A DNA stretch of 64,000 nucleotides, taken from the NCBI GenBank assembly GCA_019359595.1, contig JAHHGZ010000020.1:83009-147008 (forward strand), in the 5' to 3' direction. Each line of letters opens with the position of its first letter. Position 1 is the first letter of the stretch. Made by a program: the position numbers and the translations under genes. The stretch is from Cyanomargarita calcarea GSE-NOS-MK-12-04C (GTDB lineage: Bacteria; Cyanobacteriota; Cyanobacteriia; Cyanobacteriales; Nostocaceae). The notes under the pieces were generated by a model. That model had not been told where the DNA came from. It was given only the letters and a program-made list of their open reading frames with translations, and did no database searches. This document shows, piece after piece, positions 9,401-17,694 of the stretch.

Positions 9401-12200
9401 GCGGTGTCCCAGTTGGTGGCAACTGGACAGCAACAATACCATTAGCGCTCAACCCTGGGGTAGTTGCCCGTTGAACGATAATCTGTTGACCGTTCCACTG
9501 AAATTGAGCATTTAGAGGCTGGTTAAGTAGCGGCACTTGAGAAAGACTTGCTTGTCCGATGGCTCGAATATCTGCAAGTTGGAATGAGGTAGTCCCTGCC
9601 AAACGTAAGTTGCTGTTAAATCGTCCTTGTAATTGCTGATTAAAACGGTTCACTTGAACTTGAGAAATATTTGCAGTAGCTTGCCAACGTCCAGCATTCA
9701 GGTTAATATCTCTTAAATTAACCGTACCTCCTGCCACATTCAGACTCGCTTGTCCTGTAGCTTGAATGTCTGGAGGTTGGAAAGAAGCAGTGGTTCCAGA
9801 CAAATTCAACTTACTGCTCAAAAGTCCTCGGAACTGAGGTGGTATTTGTTGAAAACGCGATAACTGAATCTGTTCGGCATCAACAAAAGCCTGCCAGCGA
9901 TTTTCTACAAGCTGACCTCTACCCCTAACTGTACCGCCTGCGAACTTCAAAACGGCATCTTGGAACTGAAGATTTTGTCCCTTACTAATCGTAACTTGTC
10001 CGGTTACCGGGTAAGTGGCTTTAGGCGCTTGCAACTGCGCTATTGCCTGTAAATTTTTCAGAGAACCAGAAATATTAGCGTTGGCTGATACATTACCAAT
10101 AGTAATGGACGGTGAAGTGTTGTATGCTTTGGCGATACCGAAGGTCGCCAAAGGCATCGCATCTCCGGGTAAATTATTAGCTTGCACGTTTATCGAAACT
10201 CTACCTTGGGATGCCAATTGAACTTGACCCCGGGCTGTGATTTGCCCTCCGACTTGTGGATTTGCTTGAATATTGGAGAAGGCAATTTCCAAAGGCTGTT
10301 TCCCAAGTGAGCCAGAAACCTTGGCTTTTGCCGATACACCCCCAATATTAATTGGGACTGAAACATTGTATGCTTTAGCTAGAGCATTTGCTGGTAGACC
10401 TTGAGCTTGCACATCCAAGGACACCTTACCTTGAGATGCCAACTGAACTTGACCGCTGGCTGAGATTTGCCCCCCGATTTCTGGATTCGCTTGAATATTA
10501 GAGAAGGCAATTTCCAAAGGCTGTTTCCCAAGTGAGCCAGAAACCTTGGCTTTTGCCGATACACCCCCAATATTAATCGGGAGTGAAACATTGTAGGCTT
10601 GAGCCAGAGTATTTGCTGGTAAACCTTGAGCTTGCACATCCAAGGACACCCGACCTTGAGATGCCAGTTGAACTTGACCGCTAGCCGTGATTTGCCCCCC
10701 TGCTGTTGGGTTCACCTGAATCTTGTCCAATGCCATTTCTAACGGCTGATTGCCTGAACCCAAAATTTTCGCATTAGCTGAGACATTGCCAAGATCGATA
10801 GGAGTTACAATACCATAAGCACGGGCTAGAGCCGAAGCTGGAACACCTTGAGCTTGGACATCCAATGATACCCCAGCAACTCTTCCCACTTTAACTTGAC
10901 CGCTTCCGGCAATTTCTCCCCCTACCGTTGGTGTCGCTTGAAAGTTGGAAACAGTAATGGACGATGCAGTTTGAGATATATTTGCTTTAAACTTACTGCT
11001 GATAGCTTTAAATTGAACCCGGTCAATTTGAGTGGGTTTCGTTGTGCTGGCAGTTCCAGTCACAATCGGCTCTCTGATTAGTCCTTGCACCTGAAAATCT
11101 CCTCGCACTTCTCCCGTTGCTGGAACTGGTGCTTTAAATTTCAGCGTGTCCAAAAGATTTTTGACACTGACTGGCTTGACTTGGGCAGAAACGTTGTAAC
11201 CTGCTTGGGTATCAACAGCTCCAGTCAGCTGAACTGGAATTTTGCCATAGCTTGTACTCAAGTTCTCTATAGCAACCTTCTGACCCTGAAAATTGAGCCT
11301 TCCAATAATATTTGTTAACTTTTGGGGAACATTGTCAACTTGTGCAGTTACCCCAGCAACAGCAGCCGTCCCGGTAAGGGAAATTTTTGGCTGATTTTGT
11401 TGCAATTGAACCATTAAATTGCTATTTACCCGACCCGCTTGCAAGGTAAGTGGCACTTTCACCAATCGAGTCAAATCAGATGCTAGGAAATTTTGGGCTT
11501 GGATATTGAGGTTGGTTTGTTGAGTTGCAGTTTGTGTCACCCCCGTAATTTTTACTTCACCCCCCGTGGTGGGTTGACCGCTGAGTTCATAGCTAACCCC
11601 CTGCTTTTGGGGTAAAAATCGGGCAAGTCCGTTAACCGCATCCAACCCCACCAAGCTCCGAGGTGTGCCCGGTTTCGGATTTGGTACTAACACAATATCG
11701 GCATTCTCCAACCGAATCCCCTGCAAATCAGTTTTAACTAAACCAGCATTTTCTTCCCCAGTCTTAATTTCAGTCGAAACCCAGCGATCGCTCTTATCTT
11801 GTTCAATGTAAACACTAGGTCGGATTAAAACAACATTTAATTCCAAAGTTCGGTTAAACAACAGTCGCCAAGGAGAGAATTCTACTTGCACAGCTTGTGC
11901 TGCCAATTTATCTGGATCGTTCGCAGTTGCGGGTACCGATAACGAGCCAAACTTCAGACTATTAAAGGAAAAACCTTCAACTTTGCCTAACTCCACAGGT
12001 CGTCCAAGCAATTGCTTAAGATTCGTCTCAACTAAGGGAGCTAAATCATTTTGAACAAATTTCCAAGCCCACCAACTACCTGCGGCAATTCCAATTGCTA
12101 AAATTCCACCCAAGGCAAGACTGGTTCGACCTAAAAGCAAAAGCCAGAAACGACGATTAGAAGGCTCCGGTTCATGTCCTGAAGGTGGGGATTGTGTCAT
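6456..12200 (-). CDS. tamB: TamB/TIC236-like translocation and assembly protein
   Basis: A 1914-residue protein. One N-terminal membrane helix (about 20-50, FWLLLLGRTSLALGGILAIG) is followed by a very long beta-rich periplasmic region of DUF490/AsmA-like repeats. The conserved TamB C-terminal domain includes GGQVNLFTTQFTLARGYEQ, LRTVRVQATATG and SEGEIVALLGG, and the protein ends in an aromatic-terminated strand. TamB-like proteins bridge the inner and outer membranes, move lipid and help insert outer-membrane proteins; the chloroplast homologue is TIC236. Cyanobacterial members often sit near Omp85 genes, but none lies in this window. Residues about 485-690 hold near-identical 75-residue units. 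A second copy of the gene's 3' end lies at 3505-3770. Confidence 0.9.
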   Translation of the reverse strand: MTQSPPSGHEPEPSNRRFWLLLLGRTSLALGGILAIGIAAGSWWAWKFVQNDLAPLVETNLKQLLGRPVELGKVEGFSFNSLKFGSLSVPATANDPDKLAAQAVQVEFSPWRLLFNRTLELNVVLIRPSVYIEQDKSDRWVSTEIKTGEENAGLVKTDLQGIRLENADIVLVPNPKPGTPRSLVGLDAVNGLARFLPQKQGVSYELSGQPTTGGEVKITGVTQTATQQTNLNIQAQNFLASDLTRLVKVPLTLQAGRVNSNLMVQLQQNQPKISLTGTAAVAGVTAQVDNVPQKLTNIIGRLNFQGQKVAIENLSTSYGKIPVQLTGAVDTQAGYNVSAQVKPVSVKNLLDTLKFKAPVPATGEVRGDFQVQGLIREPIVTGTASTTKPTQIDRVQFKAISSKFKANISQTASSITVSNFQATPTVGGEIAGSGQVKVGRVAGVSLDVQAQGVPASALARAYGIVTPIDLGNVSANAKILGSGNQPLEMALDKIQVNPTAGGQITASGQVQLASQGRVSLDVQAQGLPANTLAQAYNVSLPINIGGVSAKAKVSGSLGKQPLEIAFSNIQANPEIGGQISASGQVQLASQGKVSLDVQAQGLPANALAKAYNVSVPINIGGVSAKAKVSGSLGKQPLEIAFSNIQANPQVGGQITARGQVQLASQGRVSINVQANNLPGDAMPLATFGIAKAYNTSPSITIGNVSANANISGSLKNLQAIAQLQAPKATYPVTGQVTISKGQNLQFQDAVLKFAGGTVRGRGQLVENRWQAFVDAEQIQLSRFQQIPPQFRGLLSSKLNLSGTTASFQPPDIQATGQASLNVAGGTVNLRDINLNAGRWQATANISQVQVNRFNQQLQGRFNSNLRLAGTTSFQLADIRAIGQASLSQVPLLNQPLNAQFQWNGQQIIVQRATTPGLSANGIVAVQLPPTGTPQIADFNFNVQARGYNLKNTPFKLPANLALAGLVDFSGKVIGTPTTPTASGDIRLRNLAVNNLAFDPVLNGSLNFQGGQGGQLQLAGTQDRIAVNLNADNRPTSFLVQRAEAVATGKSEGNNLLVNVKDFPVAVLENLVPNNSLNLKPIAGKISGNLAVNLTDFATVGDVAIAQPRIGRVAASQFQGRLSYAKGAASLTNGELRLGDSLISLSGNVQAGNNPQFQLQANLNQTKIQNVLQAFSIFDFQDFSTGLKPPKLGTASALQTQPVSLVSADLLTQLQQFSKFADSVAQQRTQQEVASSTSVPTLAELEGALNGQLTVAGSLKSGVNANFNFGGSNLKWGNYNINEVVAQGNFADGTLTLQPLRVGLNDGLLAFAGQVGSEELSGQLQVNSLPVEILQPFLEKLPVAVTGKLNANTTVAGSLKNPRAIGEVTLADATLNKQPVQTGELNFGYNNARLNFASNLLLTGTEPVKITGSIPAELPFTSVKPDSNQITINANVQNEGLALLNVLNNQVNWVDGQGQVNVAIQGTLKEPIITGNVNVNNATLKAQALSEPLTNVTGTLQFNGDRVVVEGIQGQYSRGNLTAAGILPIFASQQAQQEAATNPLTVSLNDLALNVEGLYQGGVSGNVAITGTALKPTIGGAIRLKNGEVSLAQEAANTTPKAATTPEFFNLPSQTTETTTIPQPVESPTTSPTARPPIEFAGLQLILDDNVRVTRQPLLSFVAKGDLTINGTLADPRPQGIIRLTGGQVNLFTTQFTLARGYEQTAEFTPSQKLDPTLDVRLVAIVPEAAGTRAPTTPISSEIADVPTSSLGTLRTVRVQATATGLASQLSDNLELTSEPRRSEGEIVALLGGSIINTFTQQDATLGIASIAGSTLLGGLQGTITSIGEAIGFSEFRLSPTIITNQKSNASVLGLSAEGVFNIGNDFSVSLSQVFAADQPLRYNVLYRLNDDILVRGSTSFSDDSRAVVEYEKRF
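10200..10740 (-). repeat. 225-bp in-frame repeats inside tamB
   Basis: Tandem units of about 225 bp (75 codons) with almost identical DNA. For example, the stretch encoding SLGKQPLEIAFSNIQANP occurs at about 10261-10310 and again at about 10486-10535, with a more diverged third unit near 10690-10760. The repeat keeps the frame and extends the beta-groove region of TamB. The high DNA identity points to recent duplication or gene conversion. Confidence 0.85.
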
Positions 12201-13013
12201 AAATCGATGATGTTAAGTTCAAGACGAAGTTTGTATATAAATTAATAGAATTTAAATACCATGTTTAGTCATTAGTAACAAAATAATTAATAACTAATAA
12301 TGCCAGTAATTATATAACTCAAAGAGGAGTTTCATATAGTTGGAAAGTAACATTAGATGCTGGAAAATCAGTGTAAAAATTCCGACTGATTCGCAAAATC
12401 ATACTGGAGATATAGTTTAACTATTTCTAAAGGAATAGGTAATTTTTCTAGGTAATTCTCGATTACAGCAATTTTAACTATGTTGCAAATAAATACGATG
12501 CTGTAGAGATGTTACGTGTAATGTCTCTATAAAGGGGATATTCATAACCAGTTTAAAATTTTTTAGTCAAAAAATTTTAATTCTGAGTCAAGTTGGGACT
12601 TTTCATCGCTCTAGGCGAAATCAGTATTTACTCTAGTGCCAATACTAAAAAAGAGAGTCACTATGTCTATAGTTATATCTCAATAACTACATCTAGTAAT
12701 GGGATTAACCAGATGAATGTGAAGAAAAAGTAAGTAATTTAATATACGCAAACCAAGCAAATAATTTTCTAACTTCATATAGCAACAGGACTCAGAAAAA
12801 GTTTGTAGCATCTTTGGAAGTGACAAACTCTTTACTTTGGCGATACAGAAGGTTGAGCCGTTGCAGAGCAAATTGTCAAAAATTACTGCCTACCAGGTAA
12901 AGAAAATTAGGTAAATTCAGGAGAAGGGTGAGAGTGAAACAAGTTATTATTGCTCCATTATTAAAGAAATATTAAACAAATATTTAAGTATTTTCACTGA
13001 GATAAGACCTCTA
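12201..13013. other. Intergenic, AT-rich, no gene seen
   Basis: About 810 bases between the divergent starts of tamB and the secretion-gene remnant. Short ORFs here have no recognisable features. The tamB promoter must lie at its left end and a promoter for the rightward remnant at its right end, but I see no convincing -10/-35 pair, hairpin or repeat. The stretch may also hold decayed sequence of the former secretion locus. Confidence 0.5.
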
Positions 13014-13913
13014 ATGTTCGGCTTTGTTCTGACAGCAGTATTGTCTGACTATCAGCCGGCGTTCTGCGCTTTGCAAAGCAGCGAAATAATCGCACAAACT
13101 CCGAATCCCAGTTCTTTGCCACCCGATCGCTTAGAAGATGTTCCTGTAACTCCATTACCGTCGGATGTTTTACCGCAGCCATCAGAAGAGGATCGATTAC
13201 TTCCTCCTCCTCAACTACCAGAAACGCGAATTGATTCCTCTATCCTTTCAGGTGGCAAAGGTGGTAATCTCAACCTGCAAGTACATGATACTGTGTTGAT
13301 GCGACGGGATAGCCAGATATCATCTGAATCAGGCGGAAAAGGTAACGGCGGCAACATTACGATTAATGCTCTCTTCATTATTGGACTGGAAAACAGCGAC
13401 ATTATCGCCAACGCAGTCCAAGGGAATGGTGGCAATATTCAAATCACTACTGAAGGTATCTTCGGACTTGATTACCGTCCCCAACTCACCCCAAATAGTG
13501 ACATCACCGCAAGTTCTGAATTTGGTGTCAATGGTACGGTAGATATTAACAATTTTGGAGTTGACCCCAGTTCCGGGTTAGTAGAATTACCTATAAACTT
13601 AGCAGATTCATCGCAGCAGATTGCTACAGGTTGTTCTAATAATACTGGCAGCAGCTTTGTAGCAACGGGAAGGGGTGGAATACCGCAAAATCCCAATCAG
13701 CAGGTAACGAGCGATGGCACTTGGTCTGACATCCGCGATATCTCTGCTTATCTAAAAACTGGTGAAGTCACGGCACAAATACCTTCATCCCGAGAAACTC
13801 TTATCCAAGCTACTTCCTGGCATCGTAACGACCAAGGAAAAATTGAGTTAGTTACAAATAAAGCCGCTACACAGGTGCAACAAAGATTAACCTGTGCTGG
13901 GATTTCCAGATAA
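13014..13913 (+). pseudogene. Chimeric remnant: TpsB start fused to TpsA end
   Basis: A 299-residue ORF that joins two different proteins. Residues 1-75 have a signal-like start and a Pro-rich stretch (SLPPDRLEDVPVTPLPSDVL) typical of the region before the POTRA domains in cyanobacterial FhaC/ShlB-type transporters. From about residue 79 it is the C-terminal part of a filamentous-haemagglutinin-type exoprotein, with GGKGGNLNL, GNGGNITINA, GNGGNIQITTEGIFG and the IATGCSNNTGSSF-VATGRGG end. The POTRA and barrel domains of the transporter and the secretion domain of the exoprotein are missing. The simplest reading is a deletion between a neighbouring tpsB and tpsA that kept the frame. It starts at ATG 13014. 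It may be expressed but cannot work as either protein. Confidence 0.75.
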
Positions 13914-13961
13914 CATAATACTGTATTCAATTATAAATCCCCTAAACCGAGTGATGGCTCT

Positions 13962-14573
13962 ATGTCATATAGCGAGTTTAGTCTAGCTAAAGCCAAACAA
14001 GCTTTTGGCTTAACTACGTTAGAAAAACGCGATTTTTTCGCTGAGGTTGCCGAATTAGCTGCCAGTAATTTACTCACAGAAACACTCAATTATAACCTAG
14101 AGATAGCGTTGGGAAGTAACAGTGAAAAAGCCCGTTCTGAATTAATTATTGCGCCAATTCTTGTTGATTTACGGCGACAATTAAACGAGCAAATTAGTTT
14201 ATTTTCTGGGGTGGATTTTACTGTTGACGAAACGAAAGGATTAAACGGGACTTGTGATTTTATTATTACCCAATCTCCAGAAATCTTGATTGTGACAGCA
14301 CCAGTAATTACGGTTGTAGAAGCGAAAAAAGAGAATATTAATGCGGGTTTGGGTCAATGTGCAGCAGAAATGGTAGCAGCCCAAATTTTTAATCAGCAAG
14401 CAGCAATAGAAATTAAAACAATTTACGGTGCAGTGACAACAGGTAGCATTTGGCAATTCCTAAAACTAGAAGGACAAATATTAACGATTGATTTGAGTGA
14501 ATATTATCTCAAAGATGTGAATAAAATTCTCGGTATTTTAGCTAGTGGTATTTGTGTACATACCGTAGGTTAG
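13962..14573 (+). CDS. Hypothetical protein, PD-(D/E)XK-like
   Basis: A 203-residue protein of a cyanobacterial family without assigned function. The central part (about 85-150) has the pattern of a restriction-endonuclease-like fold: a helix with ELIIAPILVDLRR, then LNGTCDFIIT with an acidic residue, a strand TVVEAKKEN giving the E-x-K half of the motif, and a helix GLGQCAAEMVAAQIFNQQ. Such proteins could be nucleases or decayed nuclease folds with structural roles. It has no signal peptide. It follows the TpsB/TpsA remnant by 48 bases and runs toward the Uma2 gene. The D/E-x-K reading is inferred from pattern only. Confidence 0.6.
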   Translation: MSYSEFSLAKAKQAFGLTTLEKRDFFAEVAELAASNLLTETLNYNLEIALGSNSEKARSELIIAPILVDLRRQLNEQISLFSGVDFTVDETKGLNGTCDFIITQSPEILIVTAPVITVVEAKKENINAGLGQCAAEMVAAQIFNQQAAIEIKTIYGAVTTGSIWQFLKLEGQILTIDLSEYYLKDVNKILGILASGICVHTVG

Positions 14574-14621
14574 TTCTATGAAAATAAAATAAAACAATGT
14601 TCTCAGCAGGTCAAATGGAGA

Positions 14622-15296
14622 CTAACTATCTAATTCCCCAAAGCGCTCACGATACTGTTCGAGCAAAGCTTGCATATCCTGCAATTGTTGCTCCGCTTGT
14701 TCTGCCCGTTGACGTTCCTGTTCTGCCCGTTGATCCAACTCCACCGGACTCAAAAATTGCCGTCCGTCTGGACGGTAAATCACCAGTTCATGGTTGCCCA
14801 CCGCAAACCGAATCCCCAACCGAGGACTCGTCCACCCATCCATCTGAGCAATTGGTAGCAACTGTTCACCTTGCCGTCGCCAACCTTTGAGTTCGTAACG
14901 GTCTGGGTCATACTGATAGTATTCTTCCACCCCATAGGTTTCGTAAAACTCTAGCTTGCGTTCCATCTCCGAAGCATTGTTGCTGGGTGAGAGAATTTCG
15001 TATACTACTTGTGGTGCAATGTTCTCTTCCTGCCACTGTTTGTAAGACCCACGTCGTCCCTTAGGTCTACCAAACACCACCATTGTATCCGGTGCAACTG
15101 GTGAGATTAAGCGCGATTTCACCGGGTACCATAGCAAATCTCCCGTCACAAACACGTTAGGTTGATCGGCAAACAGAATTTCCAGATTTTCCTTAATTAG
15201 GACGATCCAACGAAACTGTTCGGTATTGTCTGCCATTGGTTTGCCGTCGCTGTCAGGGAAATGTAAGTCTGCATCTCTGGAAAAGAAGGTGGTCAT
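14622..15296 (-). CDS. Uma2 family endonuclease-like protein
   Basis: A 224-residue Uma2 (DUF820) protein, a family greatly expanded in cyanobacteria with a PD-(D/E)XK nuclease fold. Visible signatures are PDTMVVFG (acidic residue), VVYEILSPSNNASEMERKLEFYETYGVEEYYQYDPD, and the YRPDGRQF segment near the domain end. The last about 40 residues form a Glu/Gln/Arg-rich coiled coil (QRAEQERQRAEQAEQQLQ), common in this family. The physiological role of Uma2 proteins is unknown. It starts at ATG 15296 and is transcribed toward the PD-(D/E)XK-like gene. Confidence 0.85.
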   Translation of the reverse strand: MTTFFSRDADLHFPDSDGKPMADNTEQFRWIVLIKENLEILFADQPNVFVTGDLLWYPVKSRLISPVAPDTMVVFGRPKGRRGSYKQWQEENIAPQVVYEILSPSNNASEMERKLEFYETYGVEEYYQYDPDRYELKGWRRQGEQLLPIAQMDGWTSPRLGIRFAVGNHELVIYRPDGRQFLSPVELDQRAEQERQRAEQAEQQLQDMQALLEQYRERFGELDS

Positions 15297-15359
15297 AGGC
15301 CAAACCCGAATGACACAGTAACTTAATTGTATGCGAATCCCTTACCAACTGATAGATTG

Positions 15360-15407
15360 CACAAGTGTTTGGGAACTATAAATATATTGATTTCCCAAAC
15401 ACTTGTG
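15360..15407. repeat. Perfect 16-bp inverted repeat
   Basis: Arms CACAAGTGTTTGGGAA (15360-15375) and its exact complement (15392-15407) are separated by 16 AT-rich bases. It lies between the divergent Uma2 gene and the CHAT/TPR remnant, so it could be an operator, a mobile palindrome or a transcript-ending hairpin. There is no T-run. Confidence 0.75.
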
Positions 15408-15453
15408 CTGTGACCAACCTTTAAACAAATGGCTCAATAATAAGTAATTAATT

Positions 15454-15720
15454 ATGGGTTTCCAAATTAAACAAACTCGTTGGCTGTATATCAGCCTCAG
15501 TATTTTAAGTTTGTGTTTAACATTTACCATTACACCTGTAAAAGGATTGCCATCAGTAACAACCCCTGTTCTTTCTTCTTCCCAACCTAGCAACGGGCTA
15601 GAACAAGGACGGAACCTCTCCTCTACCAATCGGGACGCTTTGCGGAAGCTGTTACGGCTTGGCAAACGGCTGCACAACAGTATCAGACTCAAGGCGATCG
15701 CCTCAAATCTGGTAGTGTCG
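15454..15720 (+). pseudogene. 5' remnant of a CHAT/TPR protein gene
   Basis: The first about 50 codons encode a signal peptide (WLYISLSILSLCLTFTITPVKG) and PSNGLEQGR, the usual start of cyanobacterial TPR proteins with a C-terminal CHAT protease-like domain. At about 15610 the frame is broken. In the next frame the sequence continues as YQSGRFAEAVTAWQTAAQQY and QTQGDRLKSG, the normal first TPR, and then similarity ends. The rest of the roughly 900-residue protein is missing. It is followed immediately by a DUF928 fragment, a common genomic neighbour of such genes, so a deletion probably joined the two. Confidence 0.7.
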
Positions 15721-15733
15721 ATGTTGTCCATGA

Positions 15734-16066
15734 CTCGCTTCTACGAACAACTGCGACAACCCCAAGAAAGGAAATGGCGCTCCCCAGCAAGCGAGTGGAG
15801 GGGCTTCCCGTGTTGGTAGTTACGAGATCAATCCTTCGATTGTTGCAGGATCTGGTCCAGCAGCACTCATTGCTGTTTTACCACAAAGTTACTACGGGAC
15901 AACGCTGTCCGAACGTCCCACTGTGATGGTGTATCTTCCTGCTTCTAATGCAAAAGAAGCTGTGTTTAGCTTGAAAGATGAAGCTGGGAATATGCAGCAC
16001 CAGATGACCATTCCTGTTGCTGGAAAATCTGGGGTAATTGCGGTCAAATTGACGAACGTTTCCTGG
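15734..16066 (+). pseudogene. DUF928 gene fragment
   Basis: An open stretch after an in-frame TGA encodes the core of a DUF928 domain: ALIAVLPQSYYGTTLSERPT, then VMVYLPASNAKEAVFSLKDE and GNMQHQMTIPV. This family occurs next to CHAT/TPR proteins in cyanobacteria and has no assigned role. It lacks a signal peptide, a start codon in good context and the C-terminal part. It runs directly into a histidine kinase fragment, so both ends are broken. Confidence 0.7.
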
Positions 16067-16070
16067 ACAA

Positions 16071-16350
16071 CTAAATCAAGTATTTATGAATATTCTCGCA
16101 AATGCTATTGATGCCTTAGATGAGTCTAGTGCAGGTCGTAGTTTTAAGGAAGTCACAGCTAATCCCAACCAAATTACAATTACAACTTTTGTCGCAGAAA
16201 AACAAGTAAAAATTATCATTGCCGATAATGGTGCTGGCATGACCAAGGAAGTCAAACAACGTATTTTTGACCACTTATTTACTACCAAAGGTGTAAATAA
16301 AGGCACAGGATTAGGATTGGCGATCGCTAAACAAATTATTATCGATACAT
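16071..16350 (+). pseudogene. Histidine kinase HATPase fragment
   Basis: Encodes only the ATP-binding part of a sensor kinase: LNQVFMNILANAIDALDE (N box), then IIIADNGAGMTKEVKQRIFDHLFTTK (G1 and F boxes) and GTGLGLAIAKQIIIDT (G2). It strongly resembles the same region of the intact kinase at 52049-54559. There is no sensor or HisKA domain, and the sequence after IIIDT is unrelated. The junction with the DUF928 piece is at about 16067-16071. It is debris from deletion or recombination and is not expected to function. Confidence 0.8.
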
Positions 16351-16428
16351 TAAATATCCTTATTACTCACCGCACTATCTATAAAAAGATTAAACTAGTC
16401 GGTATTTTAATTTATATAAAGATTTTAT

Positions 16429-17004
16429 TTAAATTAACGGACAAGCACGCTCCAAGGCTTGCTCAAGTAACTCTTGATACTCATCATCATGAACCCGATA
16501 AGCCCCAAACCTTTCTAAGTGGGGATTCATCATTTGGGCATCAAACAGCACAAAATTACGTTCCCGCAACCTTTCTACCAACTTCACCATTGCCACCTTC
16601 GAGCCTTCCGGAATCCGATAAAACATCGACTCCCCAATAAAAGCACCACCAATTACAAGGCCTAAAATTCCCCCAGCAAGTTCATCACCTTGCCAAGTTT
16701 CAAAACTATAAGCATAACCAGATTGATAAAGTTCCCAATAAATTTCCTTTAACTGGTTTGAAATCCAAGTCGTATCCCTATTAGCACAACCATCAACAAC
16801 AGCCTCAAAATCACGATTAACCGCTACACTAAACCGTTCCTGATTCAAAACTCGCTGCAACGACTTAGGATAGTGAAACCGCTCATCCAAAGGAATCAAA
16901 GTGCGATCGCGACTGCTATACCAACCCAAGCCCTCCGAGTCATCAGCCATGAGAAAATAACCTTGGGTATAGCCTCGAACAATAGCAGCGACATCGTATT
17001 CCAT
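16429..17004 (-). CDS. aat: Leucyl/phenylalanyl-tRNA--protein transferase
   Basis: A 191-residue Aat enzyme, which adds Leu or Phe from aminoacyl-tRNA to N-terminal Lys/Arg of proteins and marks them for ClpS/ClpAP degradation. Family motifs are visible: the [10 protein letters not shown] start, [64 protein letters not shown] and [15 protein letters not shown]. The length is normal for the short cyanobacterial form. The ATG at 17004 precedes [11 protein letters not shown]. It appears monocistronic, with a GGAAGAA heptamer repeat just upstream of its start. Confidence 0.93.
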   Translation of the reverse strand: MEYDVAAIVRGYTQGYFLMADDSEGLGWYSSRDRTLIPLDERFHYPKSLQRVLNQERFSVAVNRDFEAVVDGCANRDTTWISNQLKEIYWELYQSGYAYSFETWQGDELAGGILGLVIGGAFIGESMFYRIPEGSKVAMVKLVERLRERNFVLFDAQMMNPHLERFGAYRVHDDEYQELLEQALERACPLI

Positions 17005-17010
17005 TTGAAT

Positions 17011-17045
17011 GAAGGAAGAAGGAAGAAGGAAGAAGGAAGAAGGAG
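17011..17045. repeat. GGAAGAA heptamer tandem repeat
   Basis: About five copies of a 7-bp unit, followed by a sequence (TTTAAGATG...GGATACAGA...CCCAACT) that recurs after similar repeats at 20110-20200. Another run of the same heptamer lies at 60046-60087. These are short tandemly repeated sequences of the kind common in filamentous cyanobacteria. Confidence 0.9.
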
Positions 17046-17214
17046 GTTTTAAGATGAGGATACAGAACCCAACTTAAAACGAAAAGACCTTAATTAGGTC
17101 GGGGTATTAACAAGAACAGCGAGGATAAACAAAAATCCCAAAAATTCAGAGGAATATACTAATTCTCAGCGTTCCTCTGCGATTACCTCAGCGGCCCTCT
17201 GCGTTAAAAAAAAT

Positions 17215-17544
17215 ATGACAGAACCAATACCATCCATCACCCTACCACCTCCCCAAAATCCCCAACAAGAAGGAAAATGGCTCTTAGAGACACTACATCA
17301 GTGGCTCGACACAGAATTTCTTCCCGAACCAGTCAATCAAAAAATAGCCGAACGAGCAGCACAGATATTTGTCCGGCAACGCATGGAAGGAGAAAATGAT
17401 TTAGGTTCTCTGGTAATTGCCATTGTCACAGAGATGCAGGCATTTGACTTTTCCAAAAGCTTCTATGGAGAGTTTGCGATCGCTAACGCTGTCAGCGATC
17501 TCCTCTTAGAAAGTCTAGGAATTGATAAGTGTTGCGGACAATAG
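17215..17544 (+). CDS. Conserved cyanobacterial hypothetical protein
   Basis: A 109-residue, mainly helical, acidic soluble protein that I cannot assign to a named family. The N-terminus is Pro-rich (TEPIPSITLPPPQNPQQEG). Helices follow (WLLETLHQWLDTEFLPEPVNQKIAERAAQIFVRQRM), then an FDFSKSFYGEFAIANAVSDLL segment near the end. No signal peptide, membrane helix or metal motif is seen. The coding quality and ordered composition suggest a real gene. It stands alone between aat and rpsN and points toward rpsN. Confidence 0.65.
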   Translation: MTEPIPSITLPPPQNPQQEGKWLLETLHQWLDTEFLPEPVNQKIAERAAQIFVRQRMEGENDLGSLVIAIVTEMQAFDFSKSFYGEFAIANAVSDLLLESLGIDKCCGQ

Positions 17545-17555
17545 GAGCAAAGTGA

Positions 17556-17690
17556 AGGTGGGAAGTTAGGAGTTAGGAATTAGGAGTTAGGAGTTGGAAA
17601 TGAATCAGGATCGGCGCACTATTCATAATTCTTAATTTTTAACTCTTTATTTTAAACTCCCAACTCCTAACTCCTAACTCTTAACTTTTT
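17556..17690. repeat. Heptamer repeats (TAACTCC family) in both orientations
   Basis: GGAGTTA units at about 17562-17597 face TAACTCC units at about 17649-17684, so the whole block can fold into a long hairpin just beyond the rpsN stop codon. It may act as a transcription end for the convergent genes. Related runs occur at 18062-18152, 20196-20286, 21655-21741 and 61695-61822. Confidence 0.85.
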
Positions 17691-17694
17691 GGTT

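Noticed and set aside
12680..12871. Leftward 63-codon ORF between tamB and the secretion remnant
   Set aside because: No start context and no recognisable sequence; it is in AT-rich noncoding DNA.
14597..14890. Rightward ORF of 97 codons
   Set aside because: It lies fully opposite the Uma2 coiled-coil region and shows the Pro/Val bias of a complementary-strand shadow.
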